From Enterovibrio qingdaonensis (GTDB lineage: Bacteria > Pseudomonadota > Gammaproteobacteria > Enterobacterales > Vibrionaceae), in assembly GCF_028683135.1 (NCBI RefSeq), contig NZ_JAJUBB010000029.1, forward strand, positions 1 to 49,515: a stretch of 49,515 nucleotides of DNA, read 5' to 3'. The notes below the pieces were generated by a model. The model did not search any database and was not told where the DNA came from. It worked only from the letters and a program-made list of their open reading frames with translations. Positions 9,129 to 18,315 of the stretch are shown one piece after another; within the stretch, counting starts at the first letter, position 1; the number at the start of each line of letters is the position of its first letter. The position numbers and the translations under genes were made by a program.

Positions 9129-10508
9129 ATGTCTAAAACAAAACGCGCCTACGTGTGTAACGATTGCGGTGCTGATTACCCTCGTTGGCAGGGGCAGTGT
9201 TCAGCCTGTGGTGCTTGGAACACGATCACGGAAGTGCGTTTAGCCGCGTCGCCGCAAGTGGCTCGTGCAGAAAAATATGCGGGTTACGCCGGGACGACAG
9301 AGGCAAAAGTTCAAACCCTTTCAGCCATCGACCTTCAGGAAGTACCACGCTTTACCAGCGGTTTTAAAGAGCTGGACCGCGTGTTGGGTGGCGGTATCGT
9401 GCCGGGCGCAGCCATATTAATCGGCGGTAGCCCAGGCGCAGGTAAAAGTACGCTGTTACTGCAAACCATGTGCTGGCTGGCAAGTCAGATGCCAACCCTG
9501 TATGTCACAGGTGAAGAGTCGCTTCAGCAGGTTGCTATGCGGGCAGAGCGCCTTGGTTTGCCGAAAGACAAGCTCAAAATGCTGTCTGAAACCAACGTCG
9601 AAACCATTTGCCAAATTGCTCGCCAAGAACAGCCAAAAATCATGGTTATTGACTCGATTCAGGTGATGCACTGCGCTGACATTGCGTCCGCGCCAGGCAG
9701 CGTGGCACAGGTCCGTGAATCTGCCGCAGCATTAACGCGCTATGCCAAACAGCACAACGTGGCGATTTTCATGGTAGGTCACGTGACCAAAGACGGCACA
9801 TTGGCGGGCCCGAAAGTGCTTGAGCACTGCATTGACTGCTCGGTGATGTTAGACGGGTCTAGTGACAGCCGTTTCCGTACCTTACGCAGCCACAAAAACC
9901 GTTTTGGCGCGGTGAATGAGCTAGGTGTCTTTGCAATGACTGGCCAAGGGCTTCGCGAAGTCAGTAACCCTTCTGCGATCTTTTTGAGTCGCGGTGAAGA
10001 AGCCACTTCCGGCAGCTCTGTCATGGTACTTTGGGAAGGGACGCGTCCATTGCTTGTCGAGCTACAGGCATTGGTGGATTACAGTCAATTGGCTAATCCT
10101 CGTCGTGTCGCAGTCGGTCTTGAGCAAAACCGATTAGCATTGTTGTTGGCGGTGTTGCACAAGCACGGCGGCTTACAAATGTCTGATCAGGACGTGTTCG
10201 TCAATGTGGTTGGTGGTGTGAAAGTCACCGAAACCAGTGCTGATTTGGCCTTGCTGCTTGCCCTTATTTCCAGCTTCCGTGATCGTCCATTACCCAAAGA
10301 TTTGGTCGTGTTTGGGGAAGTGGGTCTTGCTGGTGAAATACGTCCAGTACCAAGTGGCCAAGAGCGGCTTATGGAAGCTGCGAAGCATGGCTTTAAACGG
10401 GCGGTTGTACCTATGGCCAATGCGCCGAAAAAAGACATGCCGGGCATGAAAGTGTATGGCGTGAACAAACTCTCAGATGCTTTAGCCGCGCTCGATGAGT
10501 TTGATTAA
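9129..10508 (+). CDS. radA: DNA repair protein RadA (branch-migration ATPase)
   Basis: 459 residues from ATG 9129, which has GGGAG upstream and aligns with the E. coli N-terminus; an in-frame start at 9084 would add 15 atypical residues. Domains in order: a C4 zinc finger (C10, C13, C24, C27), a RecA-like ATPase with Walker A GGSPGAGKST (99-108), the RadA-specific KNRFG motif (256-260), and a Lon-like C-terminal domain. RadA extends heteroduplex during recombinational repair. It is followed directly by a terminator. Confidence 0.97.
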   Translation: MSKTKRAYVCNDCGADYPRWQGQCSACGAWNTITEVRLAASPQVARAEKYAGYAGTTEAKVQTLSAIDLQEVPRFTSGFKELDRVLGGGIVPGAAILIGGSPGAGKSTLLLQTMCWLASQMPTLYVTGEESLQQVAMRAERLGLPKDKLKMLSETNVETICQIARQEQPKIMVIDSIQVMHCADIASAPGSVAQVRESAAALTRYAKQHNVAIFMVGHVTKDGTLAGPKVLEHCIDCSVMLDGSSDSRFRTLRSHKNRFGAVNELGVFAMTGQGLREVSNPSAIFLSRGEEATSGSSVMVLWEGTRPLLVELQALVDYSQLANPRRVAVGLEQNRLALLLAVLHKHGGLQMSDQDVFVNVVGGVKVTETSADLALLLALISSFRDRPLPKDLVVFGEVGLAGEIRPVPSGQERLMEAAKHGFKRAVVPMANAPKKDMPGMKVYGVNKLSDALAALDEFD

Positions 10509-10515
10509 AAAACAG

Positions 10516-10546
10516 AAGGAAAGGTACGCCAGTACCTTTCCTTTTT
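10516..10546 (+). terminator. Intrinsic terminator after radA
   Basis: AAGGAAAGGTAC (10516-10527), loop GCCA, GTACCTTTCCTT (10532-10543), then T. A-rich bases on the left also suit the converging M23 gene. Confidence 0.9.
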
Positions 10547-10571
10547 AATGATGTTTTTATTTAACATCGTA

Positions 10572-11603
10572 TTACTTATTCATCGTTGTCGACGCGAGGG
10601 TTGTATCCCCCTCGGGTTCTTTTACCGGTTGTGCGCTATTTACAGCATCCGATGCCAATTGAACCTGAGTTGAGACCATGCTTTCCACGATCTTCACGAG
10701 ATTTACCCACTTCACCTTCTCTTCAGTTTTGAACAAAGATTCGAAGTTATCTGGTGTCCATGCGATAAAGTTCTTTGGATTTAGAGCCCTGCCCAAGAAG
10801 CGCACTTCATAATGAAGGTGTGGTCCAGTGGACAGTCCAGTATTGCCTGACCAGCCTATTAAATCCCCTTTCTTCACGAACTCACCCGTGTTCACGTTGA
10901 ACTTGTCTAAATGCGCATAAAGCGTCATAAAACCAAAGGCATGATCGATTTTAAGTAGGTTGCCATAGCCTTTCTTGCGACTTGGGCGTTTGTATTCCAC
11001 CACACCATCGGCAGGTGCATACACGGGCGTACCAATATCTGCGGTGAGATCCAGCCCTAAGTGAAATTTCTTGTTGCCAGTTACTGGATGCGTGCGAGAG
11101 CCATAGCCAGATGAACGGCGATAGCTTTCGATGGGCTTACCACTCGGAATAAGCTGCAACATGGTAGCGCGAACTGCTGAGTTGATGGCGGCAACGTCCA
11201 AACGATCAGCCAGTGGTAGGCTAGCGTCATCTTTTTCTAGGCCTAATACCTCTTCTACCGTTGATACGCGTTTAGTGAGGTAATTCAGCTGGCTGTCTTT
11301 GTCTTCAATGATTTGCGCGTATTCTTCTTCTTTATTGCTGATGAGCTGTTCAAGTTGCTGTCGTTGTTGGTTCAGCGATTCCAGTTGACCAGACAACTCA
11401 GTGCTCTGTTCTGTCATGTTTTTCAAAGAGACTTCGGCGGTGGTCGAGCGGTGATTCAGGTAATAAATCGTGGCGATGCTGGCGAAGATAGCAACGATCA
11501 AGGTTGCAAGCATCGACAAGAGCACTTTTTTCAGTGTCGGAGACAGTACGAAATGGCGGGAGCCATTCGCGTGGGAAACTGCAATTCGAATATTGTGGGG
11601 CAT
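10572..11603 (-). CDS. M23-family (LytM-type) peptidoglycan endopeptidase, membrane anchored
   Basis: 343 residues: an N-terminal membrane anchor (about 26-49), a coiled coil (about 55-120) rich in Gln/Glu, then a complete LytM domain. The zinc ligands are present: H181 and D185 in HLGLD, and H264 in PHLHYE, with catalytic H231 in YAHLD and H262. The domain cuts peptide cross-links in murein in the periplasm. Active-site completeness argues for an enzyme rather than an EnvC/NlpD-type activator. Vibrios encode several such proteins (the Shy group and TagE), and I cannot say which this is. It lies on the minus strand after the small PilZ gene. Confidence 0.9.
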   Translation of the reverse strand: MPHNIRIAVSHANGSRHFVLSPTLKKVLLSMLATLIVAIFASIATIYYLNHRSTTAEVSLKNMTEQSTELSGQLESLNQQRQQLEQLISNKEEEYAQIIEDKDSQLNYLTKRVSTVEEVLGLEKDDASLPLADRLDVAAINSAVRATMLQLIPSGKPIESYRRSSGYGSRTHPVTGNKKFHLGLDLTADIGTPVYAPADGVVEYKRPSRKKGYGNLLKIDHAFGFMTLYAHLDKFNVNTGEFVKKGDLIGWSGNTGLSTGPHLHYEVRFLGRALNPKNFIAWTPDNFESLFKTEEKVKWVNLVKIVESMVSTQVQLASDAVNSAQPVKEPEGDTTLASTTMNK

Positions 11604-11647
11604 GATACGACTACTACATGTACTTATGCGCTGAAAAAACAGGTGAA

Positions 11648-12019
11648 TTATACGGAATCTTTCAGATCTGTCAGTTGTGCTAATTCACGGTGGAGCAAAT
11701 CATCGTTTCCGACATTCAGTTCGACAAGACGTTTTAAATGGCTAGCACTGTCGATGTCTATATGATCGATAAGAAAACGCAAATATTCGCCATTTTCTTG
11801 AATCAATCTCAATTCCATATCCAGTGTAATATCAGACTCACCGAGTGAAAACGTTACCCAATAGTCTTCATTGTTGCCTGTCGTCCAATCGATAGGTGCA
11901 GAAAGCAACGCACCTTTTAAGGACAGGTCGAGAACTTTTGAGCTCCATGAGCGATCACCCTGCCGGATGGTGGCGGGGACCCGATAAATTACTCGGGAGA
12001 ATTGACGACGTTCCTGCAT
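11648..12019 (-). CDS. Single-domain PilZ c-di-GMP receptor (PA4608/MapZ-like)
   Basis: 123 residues, almost entirely one PilZ domain: R5-QFS-R9 (RxxxR) and DLSLKG (31-36, DxSxxG). The C-terminal segment with HIDIDSASHLKRLVELN closely resembles P. aeruginosa PA4608 (MapZ), a c-di-GMP receptor that binds a chemotaxis methyltransferase. By memory of gene order it may correspond to V. cholerae PlzA, which I have not been able to check. AGGAA lies 8 bases before the ATG. It is followed by the M23 gene 44 bases downstream. Confidence 0.9.
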   Translation of the reverse strand: MQERRQFSRVIYRVPATIRQGDRSWSSKVLDLSLKGALLSAPIDWTTGNNEDYWVTFSLGESDITLDMELRLIQENGEYLRFLIDHIDIDSASHLKRLVELNVGNDDLLHRELAQLTDLKDSV

Positions 12020-12132
12020 TTAACAATTCCTCGGTCGGATTTACACAAAGTGTAGGAGAGACGAGGCTATATCTCTACTTCGTTAGTTCGTCTCCGTGAT
12101 GAACAGCTCGTCTTAAAAGTGTTTCGAAGCAT

Positions 12133-12157
12133 AAAAAAAGGGCCACAAACGTGACCC
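12133..12157 (-). terminator. Intrinsic terminator after ettA (minus strand)
   Basis: Read on the minus strand: AGGGTCAC, loop GTTT, GTGGCCCT (one G-U pair), then seven T. It lies 22 bases beyond the ettA stop. Confidence 0.9.
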
Positions 12158-12178
12158 TATTAACAAGACGTAAAAGGA

Positions 12179-13846
12179 TTACTTGGTTACGCGCTTGTAT
12201 TTCATGCGGTGTGGTTGCGCCGCTTGTGCACCCAGCGTTTGCTTCAGCCACTCACTGTATTCGTTGTAGTTACCTTCGAAGAAGTTCACTTTACCTTCGT
12301 CGCGGTAATCAAGAATGTGGGTCGCAATACGGTCAAGGAACCAACGGTCGTGCGAGATAACCATGGCACAGCCAGGGAATTCAAGCAGAGCTTCTTCCAA
12401 TGCACGCAGGGTTTCTACGTCCAAGTCATTGGTTGGTTCATCGAGAAGCAGTACGTTACCGCCCGCTTTCAGCAGTTTTGCCAAGTGAACACGGTTACGT
12501 TCACCCCCAGACAAATCGCCGATGCGTTTTTGCTGATCGCTGCCTTTGAAGTTAAAGCGTGAACAGTAAGCGCGAGCAGGAAGTTCAAAGTTGTTGATAC
12601 GGATAATTTCCGCACCTTCTGAAATTTCCTGATAAACGGTGTTGTTGTCATCCATGCTGTCACGGAACTGATCAACAGACGCCAGTTGTACAGTTTCACC
12701 TAACTCGATAGTACCGCTATCAGGCTGCTCTGTGCCGCTTAGCATTTTGAATAGGGTCGATTTACCTGCACCGTTCGCACCGATGATGCCAACGATTGCA
12801 CCTTTAGGCATGCTGAAAGACAAGTCATCGATCAGAACGCGATCACCAAATGATTTGGTGAGGTTGTTCACTTCGATAACTTTGTCACCAAGGCGCAAGC
12901 CAGGTGGGATGAACAGTTCGTTGGTTTCGTTACGTCTTTGGTGATCAGTGCTGTTAAGCTCTTCAAAGCGTGCCATACGCGCTTTAGATTTCGCCTGACG
13001 ACCTTTAGGGTTTTGACGAACCCACTCAAGTTCTTTCTCGATGGTTTTCTGACGTGCTTTTTCAGAAGACGCTTCTTGTTGAAGACGTGCATCTTTCTGC
13101 TCAAGCCATGAGGTGTAGTTACCTTCCCATGGAATACCTTCACCACGGTCAAGTTCAAGAATCCAGCCTGCAGCGTTATCTAGGAAGTAACGGTCGTGCG
13201 TGATTGCCACAACAGTACCGCTGTAATCTACCAAGAAGCGCTCCAACCAGCCCACTGACTCTGCGTCCAAGTGGTTCGTTGGTTCGTCAAGCAGCAGCAT
13301 GTCAGGTTTTTCTAGAAGAAGACGACAGATCGCAACACGGCGACGCTCACCACCAGAAAGATGCTTAATTTTTGCATCCCATTCTGGAAGACGTAGCGCA
13401 TCCGCAGCACGTTCAAGGGCATTATCAAGATTGTGGCCGTCTTTTGCTTGGATCAATGCTTCCAGATCGCCTTGCTCTTTCGCCAGTGCGTCAAAATCTG
13501 CATCAGGTTCAGCGTATGCCGCGTAAACTTGGTCCAGACGAGATAGTGCACCTGCAACGTCTGCAACCGCTTCTTCAACGGTTTCACGAACAGTTTTTTC
13601 TTCGTCCAGTTTTGGTTCCTGAGGCAGGTAACCTACTTTAATGCCAGGTTGCGCGCGCGCTTCACCTTCGATATCGGTATCGATACCAGCCATAATGCGA
13701 AGAAGGGTAGATTTACCTGCACCGTTCAAACCCAATACGCCAATTTTGGCTCCTGGGAAAAAGCACAGAGAGATGTCTTTCAGAATCTGACGCTTCGGTG
13801 GCACGATTTTGCCAACGCGCGACATGGTATAAACGTACTCAGCCAT
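12179..13846 (-). CDS. ettA: Energy-dependent translational throttle protein EttA (ABC-F ATPase)
   Basis: 555 residues, the same length as E. coli EttA (YjjK) and similar along its whole length. Two ABC cassettes in one chain: Walker A GLNGAGKST (39-47) and GANGAGKST (near 360), each followed by LSGGE signatures and LLLDEPTNHLD/LLLDEPTNDLD Walker B motifs. The linker rich in Arg/Lys is the P-site-tRNA interaction region. There are no membrane segments, as expected for an ABC-F protein acting on the ribosomal E site according to the ATP/ADP ratio. A strong terminator follows. Confidence 0.97.
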   Translation of the reverse strand: MAEYVYTMSRVGKIVPPKRQILKDISLCFFPGAKIGVLGLNGAGKSTLLRIMAGIDTDIEGEARAQPGIKVGYLPQEPKLDEEKTVRETVEEAVADVAGALSRLDQVYAAYAEPDADFDALAKEQGDLEALIQAKDGHNLDNALERAADALRLPEWDAKIKHLSGGERRRVAICRLLLEKPDMLLLDEPTNHLDAESVGWLERFLVDYSGTVVAITHDRYFLDNAAGWILELDRGEGIPWEGNYTSWLEQKDARLQQEASSEKARQKTIEKELEWVRQNPKGRQAKSKARMARFEELNSTDHQRRNETNELFIPPGLRLGDKVIEVNNLTKSFGDRVLIDDLSFSMPKGAIVGIIGANGAGKSTLFKMLSGTEQPDSGTIELGETVQLASVDQFRDSMDDNNTVYQEISEGAEIIRINNFELPARAYCSRFNFKGSDQQKRIGDLSGGERNRVHLAKLLKAGGNVLLLDEPTNDLDVETLRALEEALLEFPGCAMVISHDRWFLDRIATHILDYRDEGKVNFFEGNYNEYSEWLKQTLGAQAAQPHRMKYKRVTK

Positions 13847-14395
13847 TTCTGCTCGCGTTCTCTTGTCGATAAGAATGAATAGTAATCGAGTATTCTATAC
13901 TGAAACGGTGCCAAGATGCAGGTTTTGACGTGCTAATTTCTTATCGTGATCAAGCTCTAAAAATGCGTTTACTTGGAGGAACCTGTACAACGTTAACAGT
14001 AGAAGCCTCAGCGTTACAGTCGGTTACAACCTCTCCGTTTTCTGTACTACACGCCTTACCAGCGAGTGGATTACATTTCGTTACCCTTCTTATCGGTTAA
14101 GATCACTCGAATTTCCTTTTGCTGCGGAACCATTTTGCGTGCCAGACACCCAATAAAAAGGGGATACCCCTTCATTTTCACAACCAAGACGGTGTGAGCC
14201 AAAATGGACAACAAATCGTCATACAGTGATATGCATCAGGATCAGTGTCTCGTTTTGTCATTTGAATGTCTTCTGGCATCGATAACTTACGGTATACAGA
14301 AAGGCTAAAGGAAGAAACAAAGCGACCAAAAATCTGCTGGGATGGTAGTTTGGGTATAAGCTTAAAATCATCTGCGCGACGGAGAAGCGTCTAGA
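13847..14395. other. Divergent intergenic region ettA/slt
   Basis: About 550 bases that should hold promoters for ettA (minus) and slt (plus). No gene is supported. The only structure that stands out is the GGGG/CCCC hairpin at 14158-14172, listed separately. Confidence 0.5.
14155..14172 (-). terminator. Terminator-like hairpin in the ettA/slt gap
   Basis: AAGGGG-ATA-CCCCTT (14158-14172) is a perfect 6-bp stem. Read on the minus strand it is followed by a five-T run, the form of an intrinsic terminator, yet no minus-strand gene lies before it. It may end a small RNA or be incidental. Confidence 0.35.
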
Positions 14396-16369
14396 ATGCC
14401 ACCAATAGAAAACTCAATAATTACAAATGCCTGTAAAAAGTCGGCCGTTGGTATGCGTCGTATTGTTAGTGTGTGTTTTGCTGCGTTAGTTTCAGTTCAG
14501 GCAACCGCCAGTTTTGCCTTGAGTATTGATGATCAGAGAACGAAGTATGAGGAAGCTGTCTCTGCCATCAAACGTAATGACATCAACACATTCAAAAAAC
14601 TCAAGCGGCAGCTCGAGGATTACCCGCTTTACCCGTATCTTGAATATCGCGACTTTACTCGCTCATTGAGTAGTGCGAAAAAAAGCGAGTTGGATACCTT
14701 TCTCGACACTTACAGTGACTTGCCATTTATTGGCACCGTGAGAGGGCGCTACATCGATACTCTGGCGAGTAAGCGACAGTGGAAATCGTTATTGGCGTTT
14801 CAGCCTAACGTGCCACGAGGGGAGCGTTATCAATGCCAATACTATTATGCGCACAGTCAAGCGGGTGACAAAGCACTTGCTTTCTCTGGTGCCAAATCTC
14901 TCTACTTGTCAGGCACCTCGGTAGACAGTGCCTGTGACAAGCTGTTTGATGTGCTCAAAAAAAGCGGGAAGCTCAATAACGCATTGGTCTTAGACCGCAT
15001 GTTACTGGCGTTTGATAAGCGAAATCGCTCACTGATGCGTTATCTGCAAAAGCAATTAACAGGCAGCGACGCCCAACAAGGCAAGCAGGTGATTGCCTTG
15101 TACGATAACCCCCGCAATGTGGCGACATTTTCGAAAAAAAGCAAAGTTACTTCCTTAAATCAACGCCTGACGCGTCTCACGTTTGAGCGTCTTGCGCGCA
15201 CCAATGTCAGTGAAGCGGTAAAGCAATTTAAACGTACGACCGACGGGCAGCACTTCGATCAATATGAACGGCAGGAAATGGCGGATTATGTGGCAAGCCG
15301 TTTGATGTCGACGGACAAAGCGGCACTTGAAAAATGGCGAGATCACTGGCTAAGCCAAACAGCCAATCAGTCATTGTTAGAGCGTCGTTTTCGCGTTGCT
15401 TTAGTGGATGATGATTGGAAAGACATGTCGCGTTGGTTGAGTGCCATGTCTGAAAAAGAACAAGACAAAATTAAGTGGCGATACTGGCAAGCGCGCATTA
15501 CCCAAGAACAACATGGCAGTGACGCTGCCAAAGAGCAGTTTACGGCACTGTTAGGTGAACGAAACTTCTATTCCGTTGCAGCGGCGATGCACCTTGGTGC
15601 ACCGATAGATATTCCTTACCAAACAACATCATTGAACATTGAAACGCTTCAGCCATTCCGTCCGGCACTATCCAGGATCAGTGAACTGCTTATTTTGGAT
15701 AAGGTCAGTGCAGCTAAACGAGAATGGCAAAACGTACTGAGTCAGGCCGATCAGCAAGAAAAAGCCATGTTGGCGGCGTTTGCGACAGACAGTAAGTGGT
15801 ATCACCTGTCAGTCCAAGCTACCATCTCGGGTAAAATGTGGGGGCATCTAGAATACCGATTCCCGGTTGCTCATCGCTGGTGGTTTGAATTTTTCAGTAA
15901 AGAGCGGGATTTACCGTTGACGACGTTACTGGCCCTTTCACGTCAGGAAAGTGCGTTTTATACCAATGCGGTATCGCCAGTCGGCGCACGCGGGCTCATG
16001 CAGTTGATGCCAGCGACGGCCAAAGAAACGTCGAAGAAGTTGGGTTTTCGTTATCTGGGAAAAAGCACATTGAGCGATCCTGGGATCAATATTCGATTGG
16101 GCAGTGGGTATCTTCGTATGTTGCTTGATCAGTTTGATGAGAACCGAATTCTGGCGTTTGCAGCCTATAACGCAGGGCCTCACCGGGCGAATAAGTGGCT
16201 TAAAGAGTCAGATGGCAATCTCGATGCGATTGCGTTTATTGAAGCAATCCCATTTCGGGAAACGAGAGGCTATGTACAGAACGTACTGATGTATGACATA
16301 TACTATCGCAAGCTGTTAGGGTTGCCGTTACAGTTTTTGCACGATAGTGAAATGCAGCGACGCTATTAG
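14396..16369 (+). CDS. slt: Soluble lytic murein transglycosylase
   Basis: 657 residues (E. coli Slt70 645). N-terminal signal sequence, a long alpha-helical U/L superhelix, and a C-terminal lysozyme-like domain. The catalytic glutamate is E518 in SRQESAF, followed by SPVGARGLMQLMP and AAYNAGP, the family-1 transglycosylase signatures. It cleaves the glycan strands of peptidoglycan in the periplasm to 1,6-anhydro products. GGAGAAG lies 8 bases before ATG 14396. A second in-frame ATG at 14453 (MRRIVSVCF) would give a more compact signal peptide. It is followed at 62 bases by trpR, the same neighbour as in E. coli. Confidence 0.96.
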   Translation: MPPIENSIITNACKKSAVGMRRIVSVCFAALVSVQATASFALSIDDQRTKYEEAVSAIKRNDINTFKKLKRQLEDYPLYPYLEYRDFTRSLSSAKKSELDTFLDTYSDLPFIGTVRGRYIDTLASKRQWKSLLAFQPNVPRGERYQCQYYYAHSQAGDKALAFSGAKSLYLSGTSVDSACDKLFDVLKKSGKLNNALVLDRMLLAFDKRNRSLMRYLQKQLTGSDAQQGKQVIALYDNPRNVATFSKKSKVTSLNQRLTRLTFERLARTNVSEAVKQFKRTTDGQHFDQYERQEMADYVASRLMSTDKAALEKWRDHWLSQTANQSLLERRFRVALVDDDWKDMSRWLSAMSEKEQDKIKWRYWQARITQEQHGSDAAKEQFTALLGERNFYSVAAAMHLGAPIDIPYQTTSLNIETLQPFRPALSRISELLILDKVSAAKREWQNVLSQADQQEKAMLAAFATDSKWYHLSVQATISGKMWGHLEYRFPVAHRWWFEFFSKERDLPLTTLLALSRQESAFYTNAVSPVGARGLMQLMPATAKETSKKLGFRYLGKSTLSDPGINIRLGSGYLRMLLDQFDENRILAFAAYNAGPHRANKWLKESDGNLDAIAFIEAIPFRETRGYVQNVLMYDIYYRKLLGLPLQFLHDSEMQRRY

Positions 16370-16431
16370 ATTGAGCCGTTGGCGTGCTCTGAGTAAAATG
16401 CGGCAGAGAGAAATTCGAGTTCGAGGTTAGT

Positions 16432-16725
16432 ATGCAAAATTCGCCAGAGTACTCTGACTGGCAAGACGTGCTGGATTTGATTCACAAAGCCATTGATTCA
16501 GGGCGAGAAGCAGAACTTCTAAAAATGCTGCTAACGCAAGATGAAAGAACCGCACTTATTGCACGCGTGAATATCGTCAATGAGTTGTTGAAAGGAGAGG
16601 TTAGTCAACGCCAACTCAGCCAGATGCTGGGTGTGGGCATTGCAACCATCACGCGCGGATCTAACGAGATCAAGCAGTTGGATGATGATCAAAAAGCGTG
16701 GCTGATGAAACTGCTCGAAAAGTAA
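16432..16725 (+). CDS. trpR: Trp operon repressor
   Basis: 97 residues, somewhat shorter than E. coli TrpR (108) at the termini. The helix-turn-helix is SQRQLSQMLGVGIATITRGSNEIK-like at about 58-80. The preceding helices with LLTQDERTALIARVNIVNELL form the tryptophan-binding dimer core. It represses tryptophan biosynthesis and its own gene when tryptophan is plentiful. I did not find an obvious trp-operator palindrome just upstream. A strong terminator follows. Confidence 0.96.
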   Translation: MQNSPEYSDWQDVLDLIHKAIDSGREAELLKMLLTQDERTALIARVNIVNELLKGEVSQRQLSQMLGVGIATITRGSNEIKQLDDDQKAWLMKLLEK

Positions 16726-16731
16726 CAATCA

Positions 16732-16759
16732 AGAAGGCCAGCATTTGCTGGCCTTCTTT
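16732..16759 (+). terminator. Intrinsic terminator after trpR
   Basis: AGAAGGCCAGC (16732-16742), loop ATTT, GCTGGCCTTCT (16747-16757), then T. It lies in the convergent gap with yjjX. Confidence 0.92.
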
Positions 16760-16780
16760 GTTTTATCTGGCATTTAGCGT

Positions 16781-17305
16781 CTAGGACTCAACTGGAAACA
16801 GGGTTGGGTTAATAAACGGAATTAAGGCCAGAATCAGTGCTTGATGGTACACCGAGCTGCGAGTGAGTAGGTGACCCGTTAGCATGCCGATCGCCCCGCC
16901 TTTTTGTTTCACGTTTTGCTCGTTAAACATGTCGTCCATGACATCGCCAAGCTCTTTGCCGGTTTTCAATGCGTCCAGTGCTTGAGGTGGCAAAGGGACA
17001 GATGCCGATCGTGATTCACCCACTCGTTCTGCCGATTCAACGACCATCCAAGCGAAGGTATAGCAACCATCAATACCCGCTTCGACACCGACATAGAAGT
17101 TACCGTCCACCACTTTTTTGGCGTTTCGAATTCGGTTTCTTGCGCCCGCTAAGGTTTCCTCGTTCGTCATGGGTTGATCTGCAACGTCGCTGGATACTGA
17201 AATTCCCTCAAACGTCATGTCGTTATCCGGAAATACTTCGTGGAAAGCGGCTTCTACCGCAGAGATTTTTGCAGGGTTGAGTGACGTAACGATCACTTTA
17301 GTCAT
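16781..17305 (-). CDS. yjjX: Inosine/xanthosine triphosphatase (non-canonical NTP phosphatase)
   Basis: 174 residues from the ATG at 17305 (MTKVIVTSLNPAKISAVEAAF); AAGGA lies about 10 bases upstream. Longer in-frame starts overlap the preceding gene and add residues absent from the E. coli protein (170). The SLNPAKI start, EETLAGARNR, GVEAGID and KQKGGAIGMLT stretches are those of YjjX, which removes ITP/XTP and so cleans the nucleotide pool. It sits 17 bases after the desaturase-family gene, so the two are probably co-transcribed. It converges on trpR. Confidence 0.95.
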   Translation of the reverse strand: MTKVIVTSLNPAKISAVEAAFHEVFPDNDMTFEGISVSSDVADQPMTNEETLAGARNRIRNAKKVVDGNFYVGVEAGIDGCYTFAWMVVESAERVGESRSASVPLPPQALDALKTGKELGDVMDDMFNEQNVKQKGGAIGMLTGHLLTRSSVYHQALILALIPFINPTLFPVES

Positions 17306-17322
17306 TGTTGTTATATTCCTTT

Positions 17323-18162
17323 CTAGTGTGAACGCTTTGTTTCGTTTGGCGTGCGCTGAAATAAGGTAAACGGCAGAGAAAGCAGACCGGGTAACCAAAC
17401 CACCTGTTTATCATCCCGATGCGACGATATTCCGATGCGCATTGCATAGTGCCCGTCGTCAGGTTCCGCTTTGTAAGTGTGAAATATACGGTCCCAAATC
17501 GCGAGATTAAAGCCAAAGTTAGCATCACTTTCGTGACGATGGATTGAGTGATGAATACGGTGCATATCTGGTGTGACGACAATGACGCGTAACCATCGGT
17601 CAATCGATGCTGGAATGGCGACATTGCTGTGATTAAACAGTGCCATACCGCTAAGAATGACTTCAAATAAAATCACTGCAACCGCAGGTGCCCCCAACAG
17701 GGCAATGGCGAAAAATTTGATCACCATTGAGAGCAAGATTTCAATGGTGTGAAAACGTGCACCTGATGTGACATCAAGGTCTTTATCTGCATGGTGCACA
17801 GCGTGTAATCGCCAGAGAGTGGGGACAGTGTGGAACATACGGTGTTGAAGCCAAATGATGCCGTCCAGCGCGACGATGGAAAGAATAATGGCGACCCAAA
17901 TGGGCACAGAGATTAGGTTAAATAGTCCAAATCCCTGAGTGGTACACCAGGCGGCAAAACCAGCCGCCGCAATCGGGAAGATTAAGCGTATCGCCAGCGT
18001 ATTTAGCATCATTAGGGAAATATTGTTTAGCCAGCGCTTGGCTTTGGCGACCGTAAGTAACCTTTTTGGAAAGAGCCACTCAGCGAGTGCCATGGCCCCG
18101 AAAATGGAAAAAAAGGTCAGTAGTCGGAAAACCGTTTCTCTGGCTTCGATGTATTCCAGCAC
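17323..18162 (-). CDS. Sterol desaturase / fatty-acid hydroxylase superfamily membrane protein
   Basis: 279 residues with several membrane segments (about 12-30, 48-75, 80-100 and 140-170) and the three histidine clusters that hold a di-iron centre: HRMFH (HX3H), HAVHH (HX2HH) and HRIHH (HX2HH), with extra His in FHT and FNHSN. Members hydroxylate or desaturate lipid acyl chains or sterols; the substrate here is unknown. I use the GTG at 18162, which has GGAG seven bases upstream. It is followed closely by yjjX, an unrelated function, so co-transcription may be incidental. Confidence 0.88.
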   Translation of the reverse strand: MLEYIEARETVFRLLTFFSIFGAMALAEWLFPKRLLTVAKAKRWLNNISLMMLNTLAIRLIFPIAAAGFAAWCTTQGFGLFNLISVPIWVAIILSIVALDGIIWLQHRMFHTVPTLWRLHAVHHADKDLDVTSGARFHTIEILLSMVIKFFAIALLGAPAVAVILFEVILSGMALFNHSNVAIPASIDRWLRVIVVTPDMHRIHHSIHRHESDANFGFNLAIWDRIFHTYKAEPDDGHYAMRIGISSHRDDKQVVWLPGLLSLPFTLFQRTPNETKRSH

Positions 18163-18315
18163 GTCTGCTCCTGCATGTCGCGAGTATTAATACCAGCTTA
18201 ACATAATTGAAGATGGAGGGAGGGTGGTGCGCCGCATGGCTAGTCTATTGGACTAACAAATGGGCGCACGTAGAGGCGATATACTTATCAACCTGAAGAT
18301 GCTCGCATTCAGAGA

